A DNA stretch of 5,202 nucleotides, taken from contig DBOT01000130.1 of NCBI GenBank assembly GCA_002299975.1, forward strand, positions 1 to 5,202, given 5' to 3'. Positions 1 through 5,178 of the stretch are shown piece after piece (within the stretch, counting starts at the first letter, position 1; every line of letters starts with the position of its first letter). The translations under genes were made by a program, and so were the position numbers. The notes beneath the pieces were generated by a model that saw only the letters and a program-made list of their open reading frames with translations, was not told where the DNA came from and searched no databases. The stretch comes from Lactobacillaceae bacterium UBA639 (GTDB taxonomy: Bacteria > Bacillota > Bacilli > Lactobacillales > Lactobacillaceae).

Positions 1-560
1 CGCTTTATGAGTAATCGTAAATATCAGAAGATGGTCTGCGATATTACGGAATTCAAAGCTCATAATGGGCAAAAAGTTTATCTAGAAATTATTAAGGATC
101 TCGCCACTAAGCAGATTTTAACTTGGGCCATTGGCCAAAGGCCAACTCTTAATTTTGCCTTGATACCACTTCAAAAATTACTCGATCAGTTACCACATAC
201 TGGTTATCAATTAACTCTCCACACCGATCAGGGGTGGCACTACCAACATCACACTTGGCGAAAACTATTGCGTCAGGGCCATATTCGACAAAGCATGTCC
301 CATCGAGCAACTTGTTTAGACAACGCCGCCTGCGAAACGGTTTTTAATAAGCTCAAAGCTGAAATTGTGGCCAAGATACTAGTTATCAAAATCAAGTTGA
401 ATTAATCCAGGCCATTGAGGAATGGCTTCACTTCTACAATGAACGACGGATTCAAACAAAACTAGGCAACCAAACACCACTCCAATACGAGCAGAGTCTA
501 GTTGCCCTAGAAAAATATTTATTCAATTTACAAGTAAGAACATACAAGTTCCAACTTTAA
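1..560 (+). pseudogene. IS3-family transposase OrfB, 5'-partial and frameshifted
   Basis: This is the DDE integrase/transposase of an IS3-family element, which catalyses strand cleavage and transfer at the IS ends. The reading frame is already open at the window edge, and the residues before the ATG at 7 still look like OrfB, so that ATG is not the true start. Numbering from it, the triad is D12 (in CDITEFK), D74 (in HTDQGWHYQ) and E110 (in CETVFNKLK), with exactly 35 residues between D74 and E110. The conserved basic residue seven positions after the Glu is also present. The frame then shifts near 373-375: the original frame stops at 405, while the expected C-terminus (FYNERRIQTKL, then TPLQYE) continues in another frame from 375 to the TAA at 558-560. 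A one-base deletion, for instance a lost A or G in the AAG codon, explains this. A sequencing error would look identical. Confidence 0.88.
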
Positions 561-567
561 GGGTACA
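548..567. repeat. Probable right terminal inverted repeat of the IS3-family element
   Basis: The bases overlap the last codons of the transposase and read on the complementary strand as TGTACCC followed by TTAAAGTTGGAAC. This resembles the TGTAC-type ends of IS150-group elements, and overlap of orfB with the right repeat is common there. The left partner is outside the window, so the assignment rests on position and on the TG...CA rule. Confidence 0.6.
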
Positions 568-593
568 CATCAAATTCCTGATCTTTTTATTTA

Positions 594-1970
594 TCAATAC
601 CGAAGCTTAGCTTTACCAAACGCAATCTTAACGAGCTTACCCAGCAGGGCCGTGGCTTCTTTCATCGCAATGTCCGCCATCTGATTGTTGACCTGGGTCA
701 ATTGCGCCTTTGGATCATCCCCGTCAGTCTGCTGGTCCGTCGTGCGTTGAAGCTGGCGCGTAGCCGCAACCACCTTTTGCTCATACGCCTCAACTAGGGA
801 TTGGGCCTGGGCATAATGCTGGTCACCAATCGCAGCGATGGTATGCGTCAACCAGTACATGTTACCGGATGCGTAGTCAACCGGGGTATCCCGGTAACTG
901 GCTGGTGTATCGTTGACATTTGCATAAAACGGCACCACCGTATTGAAGGCGTTGGGACCAAAAGCCAACCAATGAACACCGGCAATAGCAGCGGGAACAT
1001 TATTACGGATCTGCAAGATGTGGAGCTCCAGATTCCGGTTGAGAGCAATCGACCGGTATGGGACCTCATCATGCTCGTAAGGATCAAATGGTGTGTTCTG
1101 GTAGTGCGAACTCATCACCTGCTTGATCTCCTCAATTGACAATTTGTGCCGTGGATGACAGATGAATGGCAGGTCCTGGTCGGTCGGTTGGCCCACCGGA
1201 GTGTCACTGAGCTGGTGTTGAACATACCAGGCCCGTGGATTGTTGTAACGAGTGTCTATGACCGTCTGGCTACCGAAGATCTGCCGCAGGTTGTAGTGAC
1301 CATCGAAGGACGGGTTGAGTTGGTTTTGATCGATCAGGTCCTTCAGGTCAGCTGAACAGACGGTATCGGCGACCGCAAAGTCGAAGTCAGCAATGTTCAA
1401 TCGGTTCGGAGCAATCACGAAGGCATCGTCCGGAATCCGGACTGCGGCCCAGTGGTGACCACCGATCGTCTCCAGGTACCAGACCTCGTTACGATCGCCA
1501 AACGAGATGGCATTGGACTCATAGGTCCCGTACTTGGTGAGCAGCTGCCCCAGTCGTTCAACCCCTTCCCGCGCGGTCTTGATATATGGCAGAACCAGGG
1601 TTACAAAGTCCTCTTCACCAATTCCATCGGTGGCGTTGAAGGGATCAATCCCGAGAATCCGCGAATTGGTTGTAATTGTCTCAGTCCCGGTCATGCTAAC
1701 GTTATGTTCATTGATTCCCCCGGCCGCAAAGACTCCCGCGGAGCTGTCGGCATCTGGGGTGGACGTATAGCCAACCGGATCGTCAGGCAGGTCAATCTTA
1801 AAGGCGGTCGTCTTGCTCTCATAATGGCGCGGCTGATCGGCCGCCTTAACATAGACAAAACGTTGCGGATCAAAGGCGTTACCATAGTCCTCCTCCCGAC
1901 AGACAATCGTTGAACCGTCGAGGGTGGCCTTCTTCCCTACTAAGAGTGTTGTACAAGTATGCTTTTCCAC
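594..1970 (-). CDS. pepD: C69-family dipeptidase PepD
   Basis: This cytoplasmic N-terminal-nucleophile hydrolase cleaves dipeptides of broad specificity at the end of the proteolytic pathway of lactic acid bacteria. Numbering from the GTG at 1970 (458 residues), the nucleophile is Cys6 in CTTLLVGKKATLDGST. It is followed by R25-E26-E27-D28, a GINEHNVSMTGTE block around residues 86-97, and the family signature IGGHHWAAVRIPDD at about 169-182, then APN. The C-terminal 70 residues are helical and rich in Gln and Ala. The length fits the family (about 460-475). No signal peptide is seen. An in-frame ATG at 1979 is directly abutted by the AAAAGGGG ribosome site (spacing 0). The GTG three codons later has a 9-base gap, so I prefer it, with moderate confidence; the ATG remains possible. 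pepD lies 21 bases after the coiA stop and probably shares its transcript. Confidence 0.93.
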   Translation of the reverse strand: MEKHTCTTLLVGKKATLDGSTIVCREEDYGNAFDPQRFVYVKAADQPRHYESKTTAFKIDLPDDPVGYTSTPDADSSAGVFAAGGINEHNVSMTGTETITTNSRILGIDPFNATDGIGEEDFVTLVLPYIKTAREGVERLGQLLTKYGTYESNAISFGDRNEVWYLETIGGHHWAAVRIPDDAFVIAPNRLNIADFDFAVADTVCSADLKDLIDQNQLNPSFDGHYNLRQIFGSQTVIDTRYNNPRAWYVQHQLSDTPVGQPTDQDLPFICHPRHKLSIEEIKQVMSSHYQNTPFDPYEHDEVPYRSIALNRNLELHILQIRNNVPAAIAGVHWLAFGPNAFNTVVPFYANVNDTPASYRDTPVDYASGNMYWLTHTIAAIGDQHYAQAQSLVEAYEQKVVAATRQLQRTTDQQTDGDDPKAQLTQVNNQMADIAMKEATALLGKLVKIAFGKAKLRY

Positions 1971-1979
1971 TATCTTCAT

Positions 1980-1989
1980 CCCCTTTTCT
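1980..1989 (-). promoter_or_regulatory. Ribosome binding site of pepD
   Basis: On the minus strand AGAAAAGGGG pairs imperfectly with the 16S 3' end and finishes immediately before the ATG at 1979-1977. Zero spacing does not suit that codon, while the GTG at 1970-1968 is 9 bases away. The site therefore favours the shorter protein. Confidence 0.55.
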
Positions 1990-1991
1990 TT

Positions 1992-3056
1992 TTATTTTAA
2001 AGCAATCGCTTGCAAAAGCCTACCCCGATTAAGTAAGTTTACCTTTTCCGGTACATTAGCAAACCACCGTGGATATTTGAAAAGGAGGTAGCCACCGGGA
2101 CAAGCAAGGAGAATCCGATAACTTAACAGGTCGTTGGTAAAGGCTGTAATTAACTGTTGATGGATAGTGGTAGCATCAAGACACCCGTAGCCCAGCCAGT
2201 GATCACCGGTAAGCTCATTTAACCACTCCTTCCAATCTTGATAGGACCAGTAGTGGAAAAGCGGCTGATCCATGAGGCAGGCAATAATCCGTATCCGCCA
2301 CAGAATCACTGGCTCGTCAAGAGTTGGCCAGCTAGGAATTACGTCATGACAGACCAGTGGACAAGTGGCCAGTGGGCGGTGACCAGGTAAGCTAACAACT
2401 AACTGACGAATAAACATTGGGCACGGGCCGCGACCGTACTGAAGCGCACTGAGACGACGCATCTGATATTTAACAATCGCCCAGGGCTCCAGCACTGAAT
2501 GGCGGATAAAGGAGCACCTCACTAGGTCTCGTTTGACAACCAAGTGGCCCACCCGGGTATCCCAAAAAAGGAGGCTGGGATACCCACCAACCTCCTGGGT
2601 AAACTGGGCGATCTTGGCTGACTGTAAATGACGTCCCTGATAAGGCGCCCCCAGTAACCAGTGAAAGTAAATGCCACACTGACGATAACCGGCATTGCGT
2701 TCTAAAAGGCGCTGCAGGCTCAATGGACTGCATTGAAATTCAATCGCCACCCGCCTGTTTCCGTCCGTCAGCAGCAGGTCTGGTCGCTGGTTGATTGCTG
2801 GCAGATAGACCTCCAATTCCACGTGCCGCCCTTGCTGTTGGTACCATTGAAAAAGTTGCCGCTTACCAAGGAGGTGCTCGGCCGTCTCACCCTCGCCAAG
2901 CTGGCATTTGCTCCCCGGCCGGTGGGCAAAGTGGGCGATCTTATGACGGCCCCGCCGGAGGATCACCGGTTCACCGCATCCCGGGCAGGAATACCCATCT
3001 TTATCGCAGACATCTTCGGCCAGAATCAGTTGCCCCTTTTTCATCGCGACCAGCAC
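1992..3056 (-). CDS. coiA: Competence protein CoiA
   Basis: CoiA is needed in natural transformation after DNA uptake, and acts with RecA and DprA on internalised single-stranded DNA in the cytoplasm. In this 354-residue protein, the N-terminal zinc-finger-like part has C24-P-G-C27, then H38/H42/H45 and C51, in the family pattern of CxxC, a GRHKIAHFAH block and a later Cys. E60-H61 and K65 precede a nuclease-like core of the PD-(D/E)xK type: R-P-D93 and then V-A-I-E106-F-Q108-C-S. The region after about residue 130 is Trp- and Tyr-rich without motifs I recognise, as is usual for CoiA. The start is the GTG at 3056: the ribosome site AGGGGGTGA lies 8 bases upstream, and the resulting start MLVAMKKGQ resembles other CoiA proteins. 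The upstream GTG at 3065 sits inside that ribosome site. coiA follows mecA but is separated from it by a terminator. Confidence 0.95.
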   Translation of the reverse strand: MLVAMKKGQLILAEDVCDKDGYSCPGCGEPVILRRGRHKIAHFAHRPGSKCQLGEGETAEHLLGKRQLFQWYQQQGRHVELEVYLPAINQRPDLLLTDGNRRVAIEFQCSPLSLQRLLERNAGYRQCGIYFHWLLGAPYQGRHLQSAKIAQFTQEVGGYPSLLFWDTRVGHLVVKRDLVRCSFIRHSVLEPWAIVKYQMRRLSALQYGRGPCPMFIRQLVVSLPGHRPLATCPLVCHDVIPSWPTLDEPVILWRIRIIACLMDQPLFHYWSYQDWKEWLNELTGDHWLGYGCLDATTIHQQLITAFTNDLLSYRILLACPGGYLLFKYPRWFANVPEKVNLLNRGRLLQAIALK

Positions 3057-3061
3057 TTCAC

Positions 3062-3070
3062 TCACCCCCT
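3062..3070 (-). promoter_or_regulatory. Ribosome binding site deciding the coiA start
   Basis: The minus strand reads AGGGGGTGA, one mismatch from the AGGAGGTGA complement of the 16S 3' end. The GTG inside it (3065-3063) cannot be the start. The GTG at 3056-3054, 8 bases after the G-run, is well placed. The same 9-mer, TAGGGGGTG, precedes mecA at the same distance. Confidence 0.8.
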
Positions 3071-3074
3071 ACTA

Positions 3075-3100
3075 TGTATATACGGTAGGAAAGTAAAAAA
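3075..3100 (-). promoter_or_regulatory. Candidate coiA(-pepD) promoter, possibly for the competence sigma factor
   Basis: Between the mecA terminator and the coiA ribosome site, the minus strand has a six-T tract (3100-3095), seven bases, then TACCGTATA (3087-3079), overlapping a possible -10 TATACA (3080-3075). No TTGACA-like box lies 16-18 bases upstream of that -10, because the place is occupied by the terminator stem. A T-tract followed by a TACGAATA-like element is how streptococcal ComX promoters look, and the match here is only partial. That a promoter exists here is inferred from the upstream terminator; its sigma specificity is speculative. Confidence 0.35.
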
Positions 3101-3125
3101 GCACGAGACAAATCATCTCGTGCTT
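3095..3125 (-). terminator. Intrinsic terminator of mecA
   Basis: A perfect 10-bp stem (3099-3108 with 3116-3125; GCACGAGA pairs with TCTCGTGC, plus two A-T pairs) with a 7-base loop is followed on the minus strand by six T residues. It begins four bases after the mecA stop codon. The two A-T pairs at the base of the stem overlap the T-tract. Confidence 0.9.
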
Positions 3126-3129
3126 GGTT

Positions 3130-3822
3130 TTAATTGAAGTAGTGGCGAATGGTATGCAGGGCTGATACCGCCATCAGTTTTTTCCCATGTTCACTCAAGT
3201 ACACCGGCGTCACCGCGGTTGGATTCCCGTACTCGTAGGCGAGCGCCAGGCTATCTTTGATCAGAGCATCACCGTCAACCGTTTGAAAGTACTGTAAGGC
3301 CAGATAATACTTGCCATTGTACTTGTATAGCTCACTCACAACAACATCATCTTCAGCGATTCGAGCAAAGTCAATCAGGTCTTCGAAGGAATCAAAGACT
3401 ACGACCCGCCAACTATTGGCCTGGTGAGACTCCATCGCCGGCGCCTGAGACATCTCGACCGGTTGCGGCTGGAGACTCTCATTAGCCTGATCCTGCTGAG
3501 CAGCTGAAGTGCGCGCCAGGTTCTGCTTGATGTAATCAGCAATCTGCTTATTATTAGCGGCCTGGTCACTATCAGGATCATTTGGATCACTCTTACTGAT
3601 GAACAGTTCAAGACCGTTCTGTGTCGGCATTACCTGAAATGTCACCGAATCGTTGTTTTGAAACTGATGGTCGGTGTCGACTTCACGTAAGATGCTGTAA
3701 AAGAAATCCTCAATTTGTTGATGATCACCCAGGAGATCCAGGATGGTGATCCCACGGGCACTTAGGTCATCATTATTGATTAGGACGCGAATCGTGTTTT
3801 TATTAATGTGTTCCATTTCCAT
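3130..3822 (-). CDS. mecA: Adaptor protein MecA
   Basis: MecA is the adaptor that delivers substrates to the ClpC-ClpP protease and promotes ClpC hexamer assembly. In Bacillus it targets ComK and restrains competence; substrates in lactobacilli are less clear. The 230-residue protein begins MEMEHINKNTIRVLI, the family signature of the N-terminal substrate-binding domain (about 1-78). An Asp/Asn/Gln/Ser-rich linker follows (about 79-136), then the C-terminal ClpC-binding domain (about 137-230) with WRVVVFDSFEDLIDFA and KYYLAL. The start is the ATG at 3822, because AGGGGGTG (3836-3829) places its G-run 8 bases upstream. The GTG at 3831 lies inside that ribosome site and would add three unlikely residues (M-L-P). 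The gene lies between its own promoter and a terminator, so it is largely a single unit behind spx. Confidence 0.96.
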   Translation of the reverse strand: MEMEHINKNTIRVLINNDDLSARGITILDLLGDHQQIEDFFYSILREVDTDHQFQNNDSVTFQVMPTQNGLELFISKSDPNDPDSDQAANNKQIADYIKQNLARTSAAQQDQANESLQPQPVEMSQAPAMESHQANSWRVVVFDSFEDLIDFARIAEDDVVVSELYKYNGKYYLALQYFQTVDGDALIKDSLALAYEYGNPTAVTPVYLSEHGKKLMAVSALHTIRHYFN

Positions 3823-3828
3823 TGGCAG

Positions 3829-3836
3829 CACCCCCT
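3829..3836 (-). promoter_or_regulatory. Ribosome binding site deciding the mecA start
   Basis: AGGGGGTG on the minus strand has its G-run 8 bases before ATG 3822. It excludes the GTG at 3831, whose G is the last base of the G-run. Confidence 0.8.
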
Positions 3837-3864
3837 AGATCCGCAATTTAAATCATTAATTACT

Positions 3865-3892
3865 ATTCTAAAGCCTTTCTCATAAAAGTAAA
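3865..3892 (-). promoter_or_regulatory. Probable sigma-A promoter of mecA
   Basis: On the minus strand a -35 box TTTACT (3892-3887, two mismatches to TTGACA) is followed after 16 bases by a -10 box TAGAAT (3870-3865, one mismatch). It sits just downstream of the spx terminator and would give a leader of roughly 35 bases before the mecA start. Confidence 0.55.
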
Positions 3893-3895
3893 GCC

Positions 3896-3925
3896 AAAAG
3901 AAAAGAGAAGCAATAACCGCTTCTC
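3896..3925 (-). terminator. Intrinsic terminator of spx
   Basis: A 7-bp stem GAGAAGC/GCTTCTC (3905-3911 with 3919-3925) with a 7-base loop is followed on the minus strand by TTTTCTTTT. It begins nine bases after the spx stop codon. Confidence 0.82.
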
Positions 3926-3933
3926 CGTAAAGA

Positions 3934-4335
3934 TTAAACTAAGTTTGCCTTCCGTTGTGCCTCTGCCAATTCGAGAGCCCGAACCTTCCGTGGCAGGAAA
4001 CGCCGAATCTCGTCCTCATTGTAGCCAACCTGCAGACGCTTGTCATCCATGATGATTGGGCGCCGAAGCAGGCCTGGGTTCTTACTGATCAGGGCAAAAA
4101 GCTGCTTCATTGGCAGTTCATTTAAATCCACGTTTAATTTCTTATAAGCCTTGGATCGCTTAGATATAATATCCTCAGTTCCATTTTCCGTCATCCGTAA
4201 GATATTCTTGATTTCATCAAGTGATAACGGTTCAGAAAAAATATTTCGTTCCTTAAATGGAATGTTGTGTTCTTGCAGCCAAGCACGCGCTTTACGGCAA
4301 GAGGTACAACTTGGAGACGTGTAGAGAATAACCAT
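3934..4335 (-). CDS. spx: Transcriptional regulator Spx (ArsC/Spx family)
   Basis: Spx binds the C-terminal domain of the RNA polymerase alpha subunit and redirects transcription under thiol (disulfide) stress. It is kept low by ClpXP proteolysis. The 133-residue length is typical of Spx. Visible key residues, in the numbering known from Bacillus subtilis Spx, are the redox switch C10-T-S-C13, G52 in the alpha-CTD interaction surface, and R92 in the [20 protein letters not shown] block. Retention of the full CxxC pair distinguishes it from single-Cys paralogues and from arsenate reductase. The start is the ATG at 4335, with AAGGAGG and a 10-base gap. It has a promoter and a terminator of its own. 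Lactobacilli often carry more than one Spx paralogue; this one, next to mecA, occupies the position of the standard copy. Confidence 0.96.
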   Translation of the reverse strand: MVILYTSPSCTSCRKARAWLQEHNIPFKERNIFSEPLSLDEIKNILRMTENGTEDIISKRSKAYKKLNVDLNELPMKQLFALISKNPGLLRRPIIMDDKRLQVGYNEDEIRRFLPRKVRALELAEAQRKANLV

Positions 4336-4345
4336 TAAATAAAAG

Positions 4346-4352
4346 CCTCCTT
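4346..4352 (-). promoter_or_regulatory. Ribosome binding site of spx
   Basis: AAGGAGG on the minus strand, 10 bases before the ATG at 4335; strong and consistent with the chosen start. Confidence 0.8.
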
Positions 4353-4390
4353 AATCATTCGTAACGACAACATTCATTAATACAACTAAT

Positions 4391-4419
4391 ATTATACTAT
4401 CTTCCACCAGGCGATAAAA
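4391..4419 (-). promoter_or_regulatory. Probable spx promoter
   Basis: A perfect -10 box TATAAT lies at 4396-4391 on the minus strand. Seventeen bases upstream only a weak -35, TTTTAT (4419-4414), is present. The implied leader is about 50 bases. The weak -35 would allow control by an activator or an alternative regulator, but no operator is proven. Confidence 0.55.
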
Positions 4420-4434
4420 GGGAATCTGGCAAAT

Positions 4435-4504
4435 TTATTGACTTTTTGTAAGTAAATTTACCTTTATTTAATTATTGACTACTTAGCCCCGTCTTTTGAG
4501 CTAA
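4435..4504. promoter_or_regulatory. Possible operator elements in the divergent spx / ABM-protein spacer
   Basis: Three small symmetric or repeated elements lie here: a 9-bp direct repeat TTATTGACT at 4435-4443 and 4472-4480 (37 bases apart); a perfect 10-bp palindrome GTAAATTTAC at 4452-4461 between them; and an inverted repeat TTAGC-N12-GCTAA (4483-4487 and 4500-4504) that straddles the position where the -35 box of the rightward gene should be. None matches an operator I can name. The region is AT-rich, so chance is possible. Confidence 0.3.
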
Positions 4505-4517
4505 ACTGTACTATAAT
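4489..4517 (+). promoter_or_regulatory. Probable promoter of the ABM-domain gene
   Basis: A perfect TATAAT (4512-4517) lies 33 bases before the GTG start. At 17-base spacing the -35 position (4489-4494) reads CCGTCT, a poor match. The nearby TTGACT at 4475-4480 is 31 bases from the -10 and cannot be its partner. Confidence 0.6.
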
Positions 4518-4537
4518 AGTAGCGTATACATTGAATT

Positions 4538-4543
4538 AGGAGG
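4538..4543 (+). promoter_or_regulatory. Ribosome binding site of the ABM-domain gene
   Basis: AGGAGG followed by a 7-base gap to the GTG at 4551; near-optimal, and it supports the GTG start. Confidence 0.8.
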
Positions 4544-4550
4544 GATCTTC

Positions 4551-5045
4551 GTGCTAACTAAAGTAAGTTTTACGTTTGGCTCACACCAAGTCTTAGAAGA
4601 TATCATTAAGAATAACCCTGATCGCCAGTTCAAGTTGATGCAGGCATCCACACACAGCAATAAGCTTGCTCTCTTTGACCTATCAGGAAAGGATCCGGTA
4701 TTCAAGTCACCGGTTACCCTTACTGTCCTGAATGCATCATTAAATGCTAACCTATCTGGTATTTTATACTACCAATCATTCCAAGTTAACGGTGATCAGC
4801 AGAAGTTGCTCAACAACAGCTTAGAGAAGATTGTCGAAGATGCCCCAAGCATTGCCAACGGTGTTCTGATGACCTCAGTCGCTAATCAAAACGAGAGTTC
4901 AACCCTTGTCCTGCTGACCTCCTGGAACGATTTTGAAGATCTAACTGCTTGGCGGGAAAGTGACTCCTTCAAGTCATTAGCTAACTTCACCACCCTGGGT
5001 TCAGATAACTACTACTACGATGAAATCTATCGTCCAGTACGTTAA
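4551..5045 (+). CDS. Antibiotic-biosynthesis-monooxygenase (ABM) fold protein, HmoB/TRAP-like
   Basis: The 164-residue cytoplasmic protein has no signal peptide or membrane segment. Its layout resembles Bacillus HmoB (heme-degrading monooxygenase) and staphylococcal TRAP: a short N-terminal alpha/beta domain (about 1-66) with FTFGSHQVLEDIIKNNP and FKLMQ, then an ABM dimeric alpha/beta-barrel domain (about 67-150) with an ILYYQSFQV strand and the signature TSWNDFEDLTAWRESDSF (W125, W134, F140). From memory of the family, HmoB has a heme-ligating histidine near the position of A144/N145. Here the only histidines are H12 and H35, so heme oxygenation is doubtful. The start is GTG 4551, fixed by AGGAGG 7 bases upstream. 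It is transcribed away from spx and ends in its own terminator. The fold call is fairly safe; the function is unknown. Confidence 0.85.
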   Translation: MLTKVSFTFGSHQVLEDIIKNNPDRQFKLMQASTHSNKLALFDLSGKDPVFKSPVTLTVLNASLNANLSGILYYQSFQVNGDQQKLLNNSLEKIVEDAPSIANGVLMTSVANQNESSTLVLLTSWNDFEDLTAWRESDSFKSLANFTTLGSDNYYYDEIYRPVR

Positions 5046-5077
5046 TTTCACTGTTCTTAATATGATCTAGATAAATG

Positions 5078-5110
5078 AACGATCAAGTGATTTGATCGTT
5101 TTTTATTTTT
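5078..5110 (+). terminator. Intrinsic terminator of the ABM-domain gene
   Basis: A 9-bp perfect stem AACGATCAA/TTGATCGTT (5078-5086 with 5092-5100) with a 5-base loop is followed by TTTTATTTTT. It lies 32 bases after the stop codon. Confidence 0.9.
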
Positions 5111-5149
5111 AAATCTGTTACATTTAGATTGTAAATACTCAATGTAAAC

Positions 5150-5178
5150 AAAAAAGCCAAGTGCGTTCACACTTGACT
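5150..5178 (-). terminator. Intrinsic terminator of a convergent gene beyond the right edge
   Basis: On the minus strand AGTCAAGTG pairs with CACTTGGCT (5170-5178 with 5155-5163; one G-U pair) around a 6-base loop, followed by six T residues (5155-5150). The orientation shows it serves a leftward transcript entering from outside the window. Confidence 0.8.

Larger units (their letters stand above)
1..567 (+). mobile_element. Right end of an IS3-family (IS150-group) insertion sequence, left part outside window
   Basis: The stretch carries the 3' part of an IS3-type orfB transposase, followed within seven bases of its stop by a likely terminal inverted repeat. The visible part covers the catalytic core to the right end; orfA and the left end lie beyond the window. 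The DNA is visibly more AT-rich than the neighbouring pepD and coiA genes, which fits a mobile origin. The transposase is frameshifted, so this copy is probably not autonomous. The right boundary is set by the repeat ending in a CA-type terminus near 567-569. The exact base and any target duplication cannot be fixed without the left end. The IS name is not recognised. Confidence 0.85.

Noticed and set aside
361..405. Programmed -1 frameshift as the reason for the transposase break
   Set aside because: In IS3 elements programmed slippage joins orfA to orfB, well upstream. There is no A-rich slippery heptamer here, so a one-base deletion or a sequence error is simpler.
801..1913. Several open frames of 69-153 codons on the plus strand, opposite pepD
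   Set aside because: They lie antisense to a well-conserved enzyme, have no ribosome sites or recognisable domains, and are expected by-products of GC-rich coding DNA.
2733..3137. A 134-codon plus-strand frame opposite the 5' half of coiA, running through the mecA terminator
   Set aside because: It is antisense to conserved CoiA motifs and shows no family resemblance or start signals. The minus-strand reading has a zinc-finger and nuclease core.
3934..4335. Arsenate reductase (ArsC) as the identity of the spx product
   Set aside because: The CxxC pair at 10/13, G52, the [15 protein letters not shown] block and the 133-residue length fit Spx rather than a catalytic ArsC.
4421..4470. TTGACT at 4438 as the -35 of an extra rightward promoter
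   Set aside because: No acceptable -10 box lies 16-18 bases downstream, and there is no gene start to match.
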